IMG/VR virus record: IMGVR_UViG_3300030329_001951
Span: 1 to 49,374 of that record
Source: a virus
Reading direction: 5' to 3' (one strand)
DNA: 49,374 nucleotides
Within the stretch, counting starts at the first letter, position 1, and every line of letters begins with the position of its first letter. The notes beneath the pieces are model-generated. The model was not told the DNA's origin and did not search any database. It saw only the letters and a list, made by a program, of their open reading frames with translations. The position numbers and the translations under genes were made by a program. Shown one piece after another: positions 5,842 through 15,500 of the stretch.

Positions 5842-6197
5842 TGGGTAATAAACCAAATATGAAACCAGGAAAGAACGAGATAATAAGAAGAACAAATATA
5901 CTTATGGGAGAAATCTATCAACTAAAAAAATATATAGATTATACTCATAGGTTGATAACTGAATTTGTGTCTTTTTCAGGCAAAGAAGAAGAGTTTAATA
6001 AACATTTAGAGGAGATAATGAATGCAAACAAAGAAGAAGGCAGGGAGCTTCGCGAAGGCTCTGGAACAGATAAAGATACTAGAAATAATAAACAAACAGC
6101 TAGTAGAAGACAAGAAAAAACTGTCAAATCAAGTAACAGCACTAAAAAGTCAACTTCAGTCAAGGGCACAGGTGAGTCAGGTAATATTGGACTCTAA
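5841..6197 (+). CDS. Hypothetical protein overlapping the next gene by 176 bases
   Basis: A 118-residue frame whose start shares a base with the preceding stop (TAATG). Residues 1 to about 60 look like a normal helical protein (IIRRTNILMGEIYQLKKYID). From residue 60 on, the frame runs inside the coiled-coil gene at 6022 and becomes low-complexity Lys/Ser/Thr/Arg text with no fold signature, which may be an out-of-frame extension that simply was not selected to stop. The N-terminal part is likely real; the value of the tail is uncertain. Confidence 0.5.
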   Translation: MGNKPNMKPGKNEIIRRTNILMGEIYQLKKYIDYTHRLITEFVSFSGKEEEFNKHLEEIMNANKEEGRELREGSGTDKDTRNNKQTASRRQEKTVKSSNSTKKSTSVKGTGESGNIGL

Positions 6198-6318
6198 AGA
6201 TAGATTAAGTGGATTGAAAGAAGCATTAAATAGAATGCCTCAAATTATAAAGGCAACAATGGGAGCAAGTACTAGAGGTACTCTTAGAAATGGAGGTGCA
6301 AATGCCAAGTCCAAGTAA
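6022..6318 (+). CDS. Coiled-coil protein, function unknown
   Basis: 98 residues. ATG 6022 follows GAGGAG with good spacing. Residues 10-50 form a strong leucine-zipper-like coiled coil (ALEQIKILEIINKQLVEDKK and on to VTALKSQLQS) with a basic Gly/Ala-rich tail. Of the two frames used across 6022-6197 this one has the protein-like pattern, so I regard it as the real gene there. It overlaps the nuclease gene by 17 bases, and GGAGG for that gene lies inside it. Confidence 0.65.
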   Translation: MQTKKKAGSFAKALEQIKILEIINKQLVEDKKKLSNQVTALKSQLQSRAQVSQVILDSKDRLSGLKEALNRMPQIIKATMGASTRGTLRNGGANAKSK

Positions 6319-6616
6319 AGCTAAAGGTAATAGGTTCGAAAGAGAAATAGTAGATAAGCTAAAAAAAGAAGGAGTGAAGGCTAAACGTGCCTGGGGATCC
6401 AATGGTCAAGCTTTAGGATTCCATGAAGAAGTAGATGTATTAATGGGAAAGTCTTTTAGAATCCAAGCTAAAGTCAGGAAAAAAATAGCTTCATTTCTAG
6501 AGCCAACAGAGCATGTAGATGCAGTATTTTGTAAGCAAGATAGAGGACCAATACTTGTTATACAAACACTAGATAAATGGCTTGGAATAGGCGGATGGGA
6601 GGAAGAAGATGAGTAA
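6302..6616 (+). CDS. Hjc-like Holliday-junction resolvase / PD-(D/E)xK nuclease
   Basis: 104 residues from ATG 6302, placed there because GGAGG (6292-6296) is correctly spaced; an upstream frame extension to 6290 would cut through it. The pattern is that of small archaeal-type resolvases: KGNRFEREIVDKLKKEG (8-24, first acidic residue), VDVL (44-47, metal-binding Asp) and RIQAKVRK (53-60). The last is the D/E-x-K half of the motif, with Gln in place of the usual Glu; Q-x-K variants are known in some PD-(D/E)xK nucleases. It would resolve junctions made by ERF-dependent recombination before packaging. Confidence 0.75.
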   Translation: MPSPSKAKGNRFEREIVDKLKKEGVKAKRAWGSNGQALGFHEEVDVLMGKSFRIQAKVRKKIASFLEPTEHVDAVFCKQDRGPILVIQTLDKWLGIGGWEEEDE

Positions 6617-6782
6617 ACCATACGAAGAAACAATAGGACACCTAGAAGCATTAAAAGTTATGATTGAACATTTAGATCATGAGTCTGAAATAAAAGAAGA
6701 CTTTAAAGGTATGCATATAGGAGTTCTTACTGAAGTTATTAAACTTATAAACGATTTAATAGCTAAAATAGAAAAGATCTAA
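6609..6782 (+). CDS. Small helical protein at the end of the early module
   Basis: 57 residues; ATG 6609 overlaps the end of the nuclease gene, with GGAAGAAG upstream. It is all-helical and amphipathic (LEALKVMIEHLDHESEIKED, then LTEVIKLINDLIAKIEKI). Its stop (6780-6782) overlaps the stop of the leftward late operon (6779-6781), so the two transcription units meet end-to-end with no space. Function unknown. Confidence 0.6.
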   Translation: MSKPYEETIGHLEALKVMIEHLDHESEIKEDFKGMHIGVLTEVIKLINDLIAKIEKI

Positions 6783-9589
6783 AATGGGGCTTTTACACCT
6801 CCTTTCTTACTAGCCCCTGAAGTTTTCCGAGTAGGTTTTATAGCAGCTTTTTGATGTTGTTCTAGTTGAGCTAATGCATCAGCTAATTCATCAGGAAGCA
6901 TATTTGAAATCTGCTTGGTTAACTTCTTCTTTTTCTTTGCTAAATCTGTATCCCTGAATAATCCAATCTCACCTTGTAATGCATATCCTATATTACCTGC
7001 TAAAAGATGAGGTATAGTTCTATATAAAGTCCTGGCTAGCTGTATATTAAATATTCTTGCTTGTTCATAATATTTCTTATCACCGCTAACCATGCCATAA
7101 TCTTCATAGCCTGTTAACATTGCAGTCATGCTATCTTCATCCATTTCCCACCATTCATTAATATGTCCTAAAGAAAGTAAATCAGATAAAACAGGAGAAT
7201 TTAAAAATGGAATTTGGGTCATCGGTCCTCTTCCATAAAATGCTTTATTAATCTCTTCATCATCTCCAGTTAATAAAGTCCATAATTGAGATGCCTTATT
7301 TTTAGTGTCATGCTCCATTAAATTATTAAAGTTTACACCAGTAACTGTTGATGCAATGGCAGGAGCTAAAAAGTATATCATACCCATTCTATATGCTTTC
7401 GCTGCTCTAGGTCCTCTTATATTCCCAGTGATAATATCATCTTTAGCCTCTGCTAATAAGTTTTTATTGTACTCAAAGAACTTAAATCCATAATGCTGAA
7501 ATTGCCCCATAAGTTTACCAACAGGGTGTCTTAAAGCTTTAGATTTAGCAACATCTGAATAATCAAAATGCAACATTGTAGTCATTCTTATAGCATAATT
7601 TCTAGCTTTAGATTTAATAACAGAATCAATTTGAGTATCACTCATACCAGCTCTTCTTAAGCTTTCATTATAAGGAGTTGAATTTTTAAGTGTATCATAC
7701 ATTCTGTAAAAAGACAATTTAAAAGTACTTTGTCTGTTGAAATTTTCAACCTTTCTCATTAAATAACCCATCTTTCCAGAAGCTTTACTTATAGATTCTG
7801 TGAACCCTGAAATAACTGAAGGTTTTTTAAACTCTACTACATCTTTATCACTTAACTTTATCCTAGAAAACCCTTTCTTTCCTCCAGCTCCACCAAGCAA
7901 TGCTAACATACTATCCTCTGAAAATTCAAGTCCAGATTCTTGCATCATAATTTTAACTTCAGCATCTAAATTTGGATTATTCCTGAAAAACTTCATTGAT
8001 TGAAAATGCATTTTAGGTCCATATTCAACCCAATTTAACATAGCCTGGGTAGAGTTTCTTAATGCACCTCTTACATTCAATCCAAGTTTAGATACAAACT
8101 CCATACCTAATAATGATCTGACTAATTGATTTGCAGTTTCATTTTGAAATCCTACCTCACCTTTCATAGCACTATTCATATCTCTTATCATTTGAACAGT
8201 ATCCATAGCATACCCATCCAAATTTTCACCACTCTTGAACATTTTTTTTGCTTCCATTAAAGCTGTTTTACTTAATTGATCTGTATGTGCTATCATATTC
8301 ATTCGATCAACTTCATCTATATATCTTTTAACTGAAACTAAAAAGTTTTTTGAATATTCTCCCTCTAAAGATGATAAAGATTCACCTGTAAGTTCTTTAG
8401 ATAGTCTTCTGCCTAATGCATGTCTATCAACATAAGCATTCATTTGTTTTAATGCTTCATCTATAGCATTACTTCTTGTACGTATACCTTCTCCTAAAGC
8501 ATCAGATACTGCTTGCATTCTAGGCATTAAGTTATCTAAAAAGTCAATACTTAATACTCTTTTATTATGAGGATAATAACCCTTTTCCTTATTGGGCATT
8601 GTTCTTTCTTTTATTTTACTAACTACTTCATCAATAACTTCAGGGTTCATATTTTTATCTTTCATGCTAAGTCTTAACGATTCACCCCATGCATCAATAC
8701 TTTTACTTATGACCTTATACATATCATCCATAAGTTCAATATATTCTGCAACTGCATTTTTCATAGGTTCAGATTTTATCTTTTCACTTAAAACATTTTT
8801 TAATGATTCTTTTGATTGTTTTAATTGTAAATTCATTTCAGCTCTAGTTATCTTGCCAGCTGTAAAATCATCATATGCTTTTTTTCTTTTAGCTCTATAG
8901 TCAGATTCAATTTTAATTTCAAGATCTCTAACATCTGTTTCTATATTTTTTAATAATTCACCGAAGACTTTACCTTCTCCAGACTTATAGAATTTTTGTT
9001 CTTCATATATTAAAGATTCTAACTTTTTGAGAGATCCAGTTCCAGCTTGTACTTTCATAGATTCAGCTTGTATTGAAGCTTCTAATCTATCAGCAGCTTT
9101 TTGAAGGCCCTTTAAGTTAGCATTACCAAAAAAGTTTGTCATACCTTGAATCTTCATTTCTTTCTTAAGGAAGTCAATTATATTACTAAATGATTTATTA
9201 TGTTTTTGCTGTCTTCCTTGATAAGTTAAGTTTACTCTTAATAAGTCGTCAGTCAGTTTACCTAGTACAGGATTATTCTTAACAATAGAATCTGTATTAT
9301 AGAAAAGACTGCCAAAATTAGATATTAACTTATCATTCTCAATGGCTTTTTCAACACGTCTCAACTCTCTATCAAAAGTCTTATAAGTACCTTTGTTTAT
9401 ATGTACAGCTGAATTGCCTATACCTTCTTCAATTGGGACTCTAAACACCTTTTCAAATACAAGTTCAACATAAGGACTTGCATCAGGAAATTTAGCTTTT
9501 ATTTTAGGATTTTTTATAAACTCATCACCTCTTTCTTTCAATCTTTTCTTCCAACTGGTTGTATCACAACCTCCTCCGCCTAATTTCAT
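6779..9589 (-). CDS. Very large internal virion / ejection protein
   Basis: 936 residues, last gene of the late operon. It is mostly helical: long charged coiled-coil stretches in the first half (about 60-330) and a more compact second half. One hydrophobic stretch near 735-753 (YRMGMIYFLAPAIASTVTGV) could cross or enter a membrane, and the C-terminus is basic (KPTRKTSGASKKGGVKAPF). The start follows an AGGAG that lies inside the end of the 2850-residue gene, so the pair is coupled. Size, helicity and position beside the predicted virion RNA polymerase suggest a protein packed in the capsid and injected with it. No enzyme motif was recognised. Confidence 0.6.
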   Translation of the reverse strand: MKLGGGGCDTTSWKKRLKERGDEFIKNPKIKAKFPDASPYVELVFEKVFRVPIEEGIGNSAVHINKGTYKTFDRELRRVEKAIENDKLISNFGSLFYNTDSIVKNNPVLGKLTDDLLRVNLTYQGRQQKHNKSFSNIIDFLKKEMKIQGMTNFFGNANLKGLQKAADRLEASIQAESMKVQAGTGSLKKLESLIYEEQKFYKSGEGKVFGELLKNIETDVRDLEIKIESDYRAKRKKAYDDFTAGKITRAEMNLQLKQSKESLKNVLSEKIKSEPMKNAVAEYIELMDDMYKVISKSIDAWGESLRLSMKDKNMNPEVIDEVVSKIKERTMPNKEKGYYPHNKRVLSIDFLDNLMPRMQAVSDALGEGIRTRSNAIDEALKQMNAYVDRHALGRRLSKELTGESLSSLEGEYSKNFLVSVKRYIDEVDRMNMIAHTDQLSKTALMEAKKMFKSGENLDGYAMDTVQMIRDMNSAMKGEVGFQNETANQLVRSLLGMEFVSKLGLNVRGALRNSTQAMLNWVEYGPKMHFQSMKFFRNNPNLDAEVKIMMQESGLEFSEDSMLALLGGAGGKKGFSRIKLSDKDVVEFKKPSVISGFTESISKASGKMGYLMRKVENFNRQSTFKLSFYRMYDTLKNSTPYNESLRRAGMSDTQIDSVIKSKARNYAIRMTTMLHFDYSDVAKSKALRHPVGKLMGQFQHYGFKFFEYNKNLLAEAKDDIITGNIRGPRAAKAYRMGMIYFLAPAIASTVTGVNFNNLMEHDTKNKASQLWTLLTGDDEEINKAFYGRGPMTQIPFLNSPVLSDLLSLGHINEWWEMDEDSMTAMLTGYEDYGMVSGDKKYYEQARIFNIQLARTLYRTIPHLLAGNIGYALQGEIGLFRDTDLAKKKKKLTKQISNMLPDELADALAQLEQHQKAAIKPTRKTSGASKKGGVKAPF

Positions 9590-12500
9590 TTATTCTCCTG
9601 TAATATTAAGACCTATACGATTAAGACAAGGTCCAGTCTTCTCTGCTTGTTGAAATACTTTTTCCCAATTATTTCTTTCACTTGTGACATTTTTCATCTT
9701 TCTTGAGTTATGTAAAAACCTTCTAAGAATCTCCATTTTATAGTCCCCTAATAAAGCAGGAGGTGAAAGGGATATACCTCCACCATTACTACCACCTAAA
9801 ACGGAGTATAATGGGGTTCTTTTCATGATTTCTGACCTATTGATAGGTCCATGTTCATCTACACCTTGAAACTGAAGATCTAAGCCATTTCTTACCATTT
9901 CATTTCTCATTACATTCATAGCTGCAAGATAAGATGCAGGGTTAACATATCCATTTTCCATTGCTAATTGAGTAATCCAGGATATACCTTTTTCAATACT
10001 ATTTATACCATCCTTAGCTTTAGCACCTCCTTCTATCATAGCTCTATAGAACTCTAACTGCTGATCATAGCTATGTCCCATGCTAAATGGACTCTTATGG
10101 ATAATGCTTCTATCAATGCCAATATCACTATACTTATTCATCATGCCTATAAATCTTTCACTATACCCAGGTACTTTGTTTATATGATTTAACATATCAG
10201 TATCATTCATAATAGGCATTTGTCTAAAGTTTCCTGTAAAGAAATTATTATATGCTGTCCATCTTTGAGATAGAACTTTTAATAATTGCTGTATTTCTTT
10301 CTTTTCAGAACTTCCAGCAGGTAACTTATTAAAGTGATCAAGAAGATATTTTATACCTCTTTTAAATCTACCAGTAGCCTTACCAGCAATAGGCATGACT
10401 TCACCCTTATAAATACCTAACCTATACTCATTTTGAGACGGAGCCATATAATCAAGAACCCACCTAATACCATACTTAGCATGACCATTTAAAATATCTT
10501 TAGCTAAAACCTGTTCAACACTTTGAATATCTTGAGGCCTTGTTTGTCTTCTTCTGTCTCTAATTTGATCATCAGCTAATGTTTTAGATCCAAATTGAGT
10601 TATAGTTTCGAGACCAGTATAATCAACATACTCTGAATAAGTTCTCTTTTTTGCATCTCTTAATGACTCTGCATATCCTCTTGAAGATACAGGCTCAAAA
10701 GATTCTCTTAAATGATGTAAAGCCCAATTTTGAACTGTTCCCTCTGTAATAATTTTATCTTGCTCAAGATCAACAAGCTTAACATTTTCAAGGTCTTTAG
10801 CTGAGTTTGTTTCTAGATACTTCTTTGTGAGCAATGGTTGTATCTTTTCATTCGCTTCTTTGATAACCCTATTTAATCCATCTATTCTTGCTTTCTTTTG
10901 TTTTTTACTAAGGGTATTATCTTTGTCAATCTTATATATTAATCTTTTATAACTTGTAATAAGCTTTTTATTCTCATTATAATCCTTTAAAATCCTAGGC
11001 ATTATATTATTCATTCGTCTTTGAGTAAACTTCCATTCTGGATCCAATATTTGAGATGAAGCCCATTCAAATTCACTATATAATTCTCCTGTTAAAAATA
11101 CTTCAGGAGTTCCTTTTCTTCCATCCGTATTTAAAGGATCTTCTCTAAGCAGTTTTTGATAGATTCTTTCAAAGACAGTTCCATTTCTAGATTCTCCATA
11201 CATCTTCCTGCCATAATTATCAGTACTCACTCCAGCAATACCTTCAATCTTTTCAATTACTTGAGGATCCCAAGGAGTCCTAGAAAGCCATTCATATTGA
11301 TACTTATCTGGATTGTTAGCTATCTCTTCTTGTGATAATTGTTTATTTTTTAATTGTCTTTTTGCCCAACTAAAAGGTCTTAAATAAGGTTGATATCTAC
11401 TTCTAAACTCTGCATCATACTCAGTCCCAGCAAACTCATTTCGTATTTTTTTATAGATATGTCCTGAAAAATTCTCTAGATAATTAAAATATTTTCCACT
11501 TATATCCATTACATTATCATAGGTAGGCTTTCTTCCAACTCCGCCATCATATACCTCACTGCCAAGAGTTAAAAATTTAGAGTATTCATTCATCATGATT
11601 TCAATTTCTCTTTTCTCAATTTTAGTAAGTGGGACATCTTGTCCAGTAGCAAGATCTATCTTTCTGAATAATCTAACTCTTTTCTTCTGTTTTGAATCTC
11701 TTTTATGATGACCTATCCAATCATTAATAAACCCTACAGGCTTAGTTTTTAATTCGCTGCCCTTGACACTTTTCTCTAAAGTAGGGAATAAATATCTCCT
11801 TCTCCATGTATTCACAGGATCAGATCCCATAGCTTCTTCAGGGACTCCTTTCCAGTAATCAATAAGCAATTGAGCTTCTAAAGCACTCCTTGAAAACCAA
11901 TTAGCATTATCATAATCAACTCCAATGACAAATCTATTTGTTCTTTGCAGCTCTCTTAATCCTGTATCTTTATTGAATGTTCCCATGTTGGCAATTTGAT
12001 TTACAAGTCTAATTGTTTTTTGAACAGTTCCTATTCCTTGTTGGTAGTGTCTATTATTTCCATCAAATTCATTCCAACTTTTAGTTTCTGCCTTAGCATC
12101 AAATCCTAGCAATTCAAGAGATGGCAACTTAGGGCTACTTATATCTACATCAGCAGTATTTACCCAATTTGTTTTAACTCTATCCATATGCCTCCATGTA
12201 GCTCTATCTAATGCATGGAATATATGAACCTCATCTACGTCATAATCTCCTTCAAATATATTAAATACATCCCAATCATTTAATATTGAAGTATTGCCAT
12301 CTTCTTTTTTCAAAAATCCTTTTATTCTAAGGAACGCTAAATCATTAGGTCTAGTTCTGGGATATCTGACAACTCCAACACCTAGATCCCAATCACTCCA
12401 CTCAGCTCCTCTTTTCCATAGTCTGCCATTATTAGGATCATTTATAAGATTAAAGACATCAATTAACTTTCCTTCATCCATAGTAGAATCAAGAACCTTT

Positions 12501-15500
12501 TTAACTAAATTCATGTCCATCTTATTCTTTTGAGCTAACTCCTCAAAAAGCTTTCTAAACTCTCTAACTTCTCCAGTCTTTTTATTGATAACTCTTAATT
12601 CTAAATCCTTACCATTAAATTGAATATCAGCATTTTTCATATGCTCTGGAAGAAATAATTGACCTTTAAGTATCTGAGTATTTTCACCTGAACCTTTTCT
12701 TATAGATCCATCAAGATCTCTTAATGTCAATGAAGGTTTTATTATTGTTGTGAATCCAAAAAATTGCTCTTGACCTTTTGGACCTGTAACACTATGAGGT
12801 CCAATATTAGGATTAATAACTTCATTTAATATAGAATTTTTTATAACATCAGATCCTAAAGCAAGTGGATCAGACATCTCATGTAAAGATGCCCACATTA
12901 AATGCATATTTAAATTCTCTTGACCTTCAGAGCTTTTTGCAAGCTCAGTTAAAGTAACTTCAGGATTTGTATTTTTTAATTTCATTAAAGCCGCCCTTCT
13001 ATGAAATGGATCTTGAAAGAGCTGCACTGACTTAATTATTGATTGTCTGATAGGATCTTTATAATGCTCATTAAATACTCTGCCTGCTTCTGAATCATTC
13101 ATATAATTTTTTAAAGATAAAGAGAATCTTCCTGCCATTCTATTCGCAGGTATAACACTAACACCTACATTTCCAATAGGTATTTGTTTTGTAAATTTCC
13201 TTAATTCATTTGATCTTATATTTAAAAGGCCATCAACATCTTTATCTATTAATGTAAATCTATCTTGACCTTTAACTTCTGTAAATCCTTCAGCAGATTT
13301 CATTTTATCTGCAGATCTTGTGGTTAAAATATCTAAAGAAGAATCTTTACTAAAGACTTCAGCTTGAGCATCAGGAGAATAAACAAATACTGTTTTACCA
13401 AAAAGAAGATAATCATTGCCATTTGAAGACATAATAGGTTTAAATACAGATGATTTTGATTTACCTCTTCCATAGTAAAGCTCTAAGAATCTTTTCATTC
13501 TTTTACTTATAAAAGATACACTATCAAACCCACTGCCATCTTTTCTTGAGCCAATTTGTTCTTCGATTGAGGTCCCTTGCTTTTCTAATTGTTTCGCCAT
13601 TCTTTCAAAAATCCTGGCAAAGTCTTCATCGTTCCATACAGCAACCCCAAATGTCTTTTTCTTTTTATAAAAATCTATAATATTTTTGTCACCCTTCTTT
13701 CTTGTAACGCCTTTAAGAACATCCATAATTTCTAGATCTGGCCTTTTAAAGCTGGGAGTATGAAGAAGATTAAATCTTTTACCTAGATCTGCAAGCTTAA
13801 CAGCATCTGAAGTATTTAAATAATCTAATGTTCTATCTATATTCTTCCCTACCATCATTTCTCTCATGATCATAAATCTCATTACATTGTCATGAATACT
13901 ATCCCAAGCAGTTGCAGAATCTAATTGTTCCATTGCTCTTTCAAGTTTTTCATTAGATTTTTTACTTCCTTTATTCTTATACTTTTTATATATCTCATTT
14001 CTGAATATTTCAGTAACTTCCTTGAAAGATGAGGTAGAAAATCCAATACCCATCTTAGCATTACCAAATCTAACTATGGATATCCCAGCATCTCTATCTG
14101 TAACTCTTTGACCTAAAGTGTTTGTCATAATAGGCTTTGATGTGTCAGCTTCATAATCGTTCATTTTATCTTTCCAAAGCTTTTGATACATCATTTTATC
14201 TCTTTCTGTGAGCTGTGAATGCTTAGAATCCATTTCAAATATATTTACATTCCTCATGAAAAACTTACTATTAGTAATATTCCCCATATATGTACTCATA
14301 TCTCCATCAACAAATACATAAGGAAGTTTATTTACACCATCTTCTTTGCCATTCCACAGATCTAATTTTTCAGTAACCTTTGTTCTTTGCATTGTTATAT
14401 CTTCTTCTTTAAAGCCATCAGTCCTAAATGAAAGAACTTTTTTAGAGATTACACCTTTTCTTTGTGAAGCTATTACTTGCAACTTATCAACCATATCATC
14501 ATAAGCTGCTTTAAATTTTAATTTATTTCTATTTTTATAAACATGTTCACCTGTGTAGATATTTACATCCTTACCTTCTTGCACTTTAACTTCAGATATT
14601 TCATTTATAATATCTTTATATGCTGTTTTTCTAACCTTTCCAGATGAATTGAACAATCTATCTGATATAAATACTTCTTGCTCTGCTCCTGTTTGATATT
14701 GACTGCCTAATTTAGAATCATTAGGAAAGAACTCTTGAAAGAAATTTTGAGCTGTATAACTTGATTGCCCTGAATACTTTTGATGAATCATTTGATCGAT
14801 CTCTTTTTCAGCATTTGATTTCAAAGTTTCAATATCCTTTGTAGATATTCCAAAAGTATCAAGCCAGTTCATTATCTTCTTAGTAATCAGGCTATCATCC
14901 ATTTTTTCTTTATTTATAAGCCATTGAACTTGGCCTTTAACTTTCTTTGAAGTAAGGATAGCTTCACTTGAGAGAAGACCTAAAAGTTCAGCTGATCTTC
15001 CACCATTCTGTAATAAGTAATTCTCTATTCCTATTTTCATTGAACTTGTAGGATCAATCATTTGTGTAAAATCAAGCAATGACTCAGTAGCCCTTCTATT
15101 AGATTCTGCTTTTGAAAGTTGAACTAAATTATGTAAATGATTAACTGTATCTTTTCCAACTGTATTATTAGGAACAACTTTAGTTTCCCCTAACTTTACA
15201 ATTTGCTGTTCTCCAACAGTACCAGCCTTTATAACATTATCTACAGCTTTATTAATAGTTTGGATTTGTTTTTTAACTTCTGATGAGACCCTACCAGGCA
15301 TTTCAATTTTATCCATCGAAAATCTAGTACCACCTTTGGTTATACCTACATATCTAGCCATAGGAACTTCACCATCACCTGTAGTCATAAATGATTCAAT
15401 AAGATTTACATCTTTATCGGTTATATCTGATCCTCTTAAAACTTTACTCCATATTCTATCTGTAATAGCCTTTGTAAGATCATCCATTATAAATCTATTG

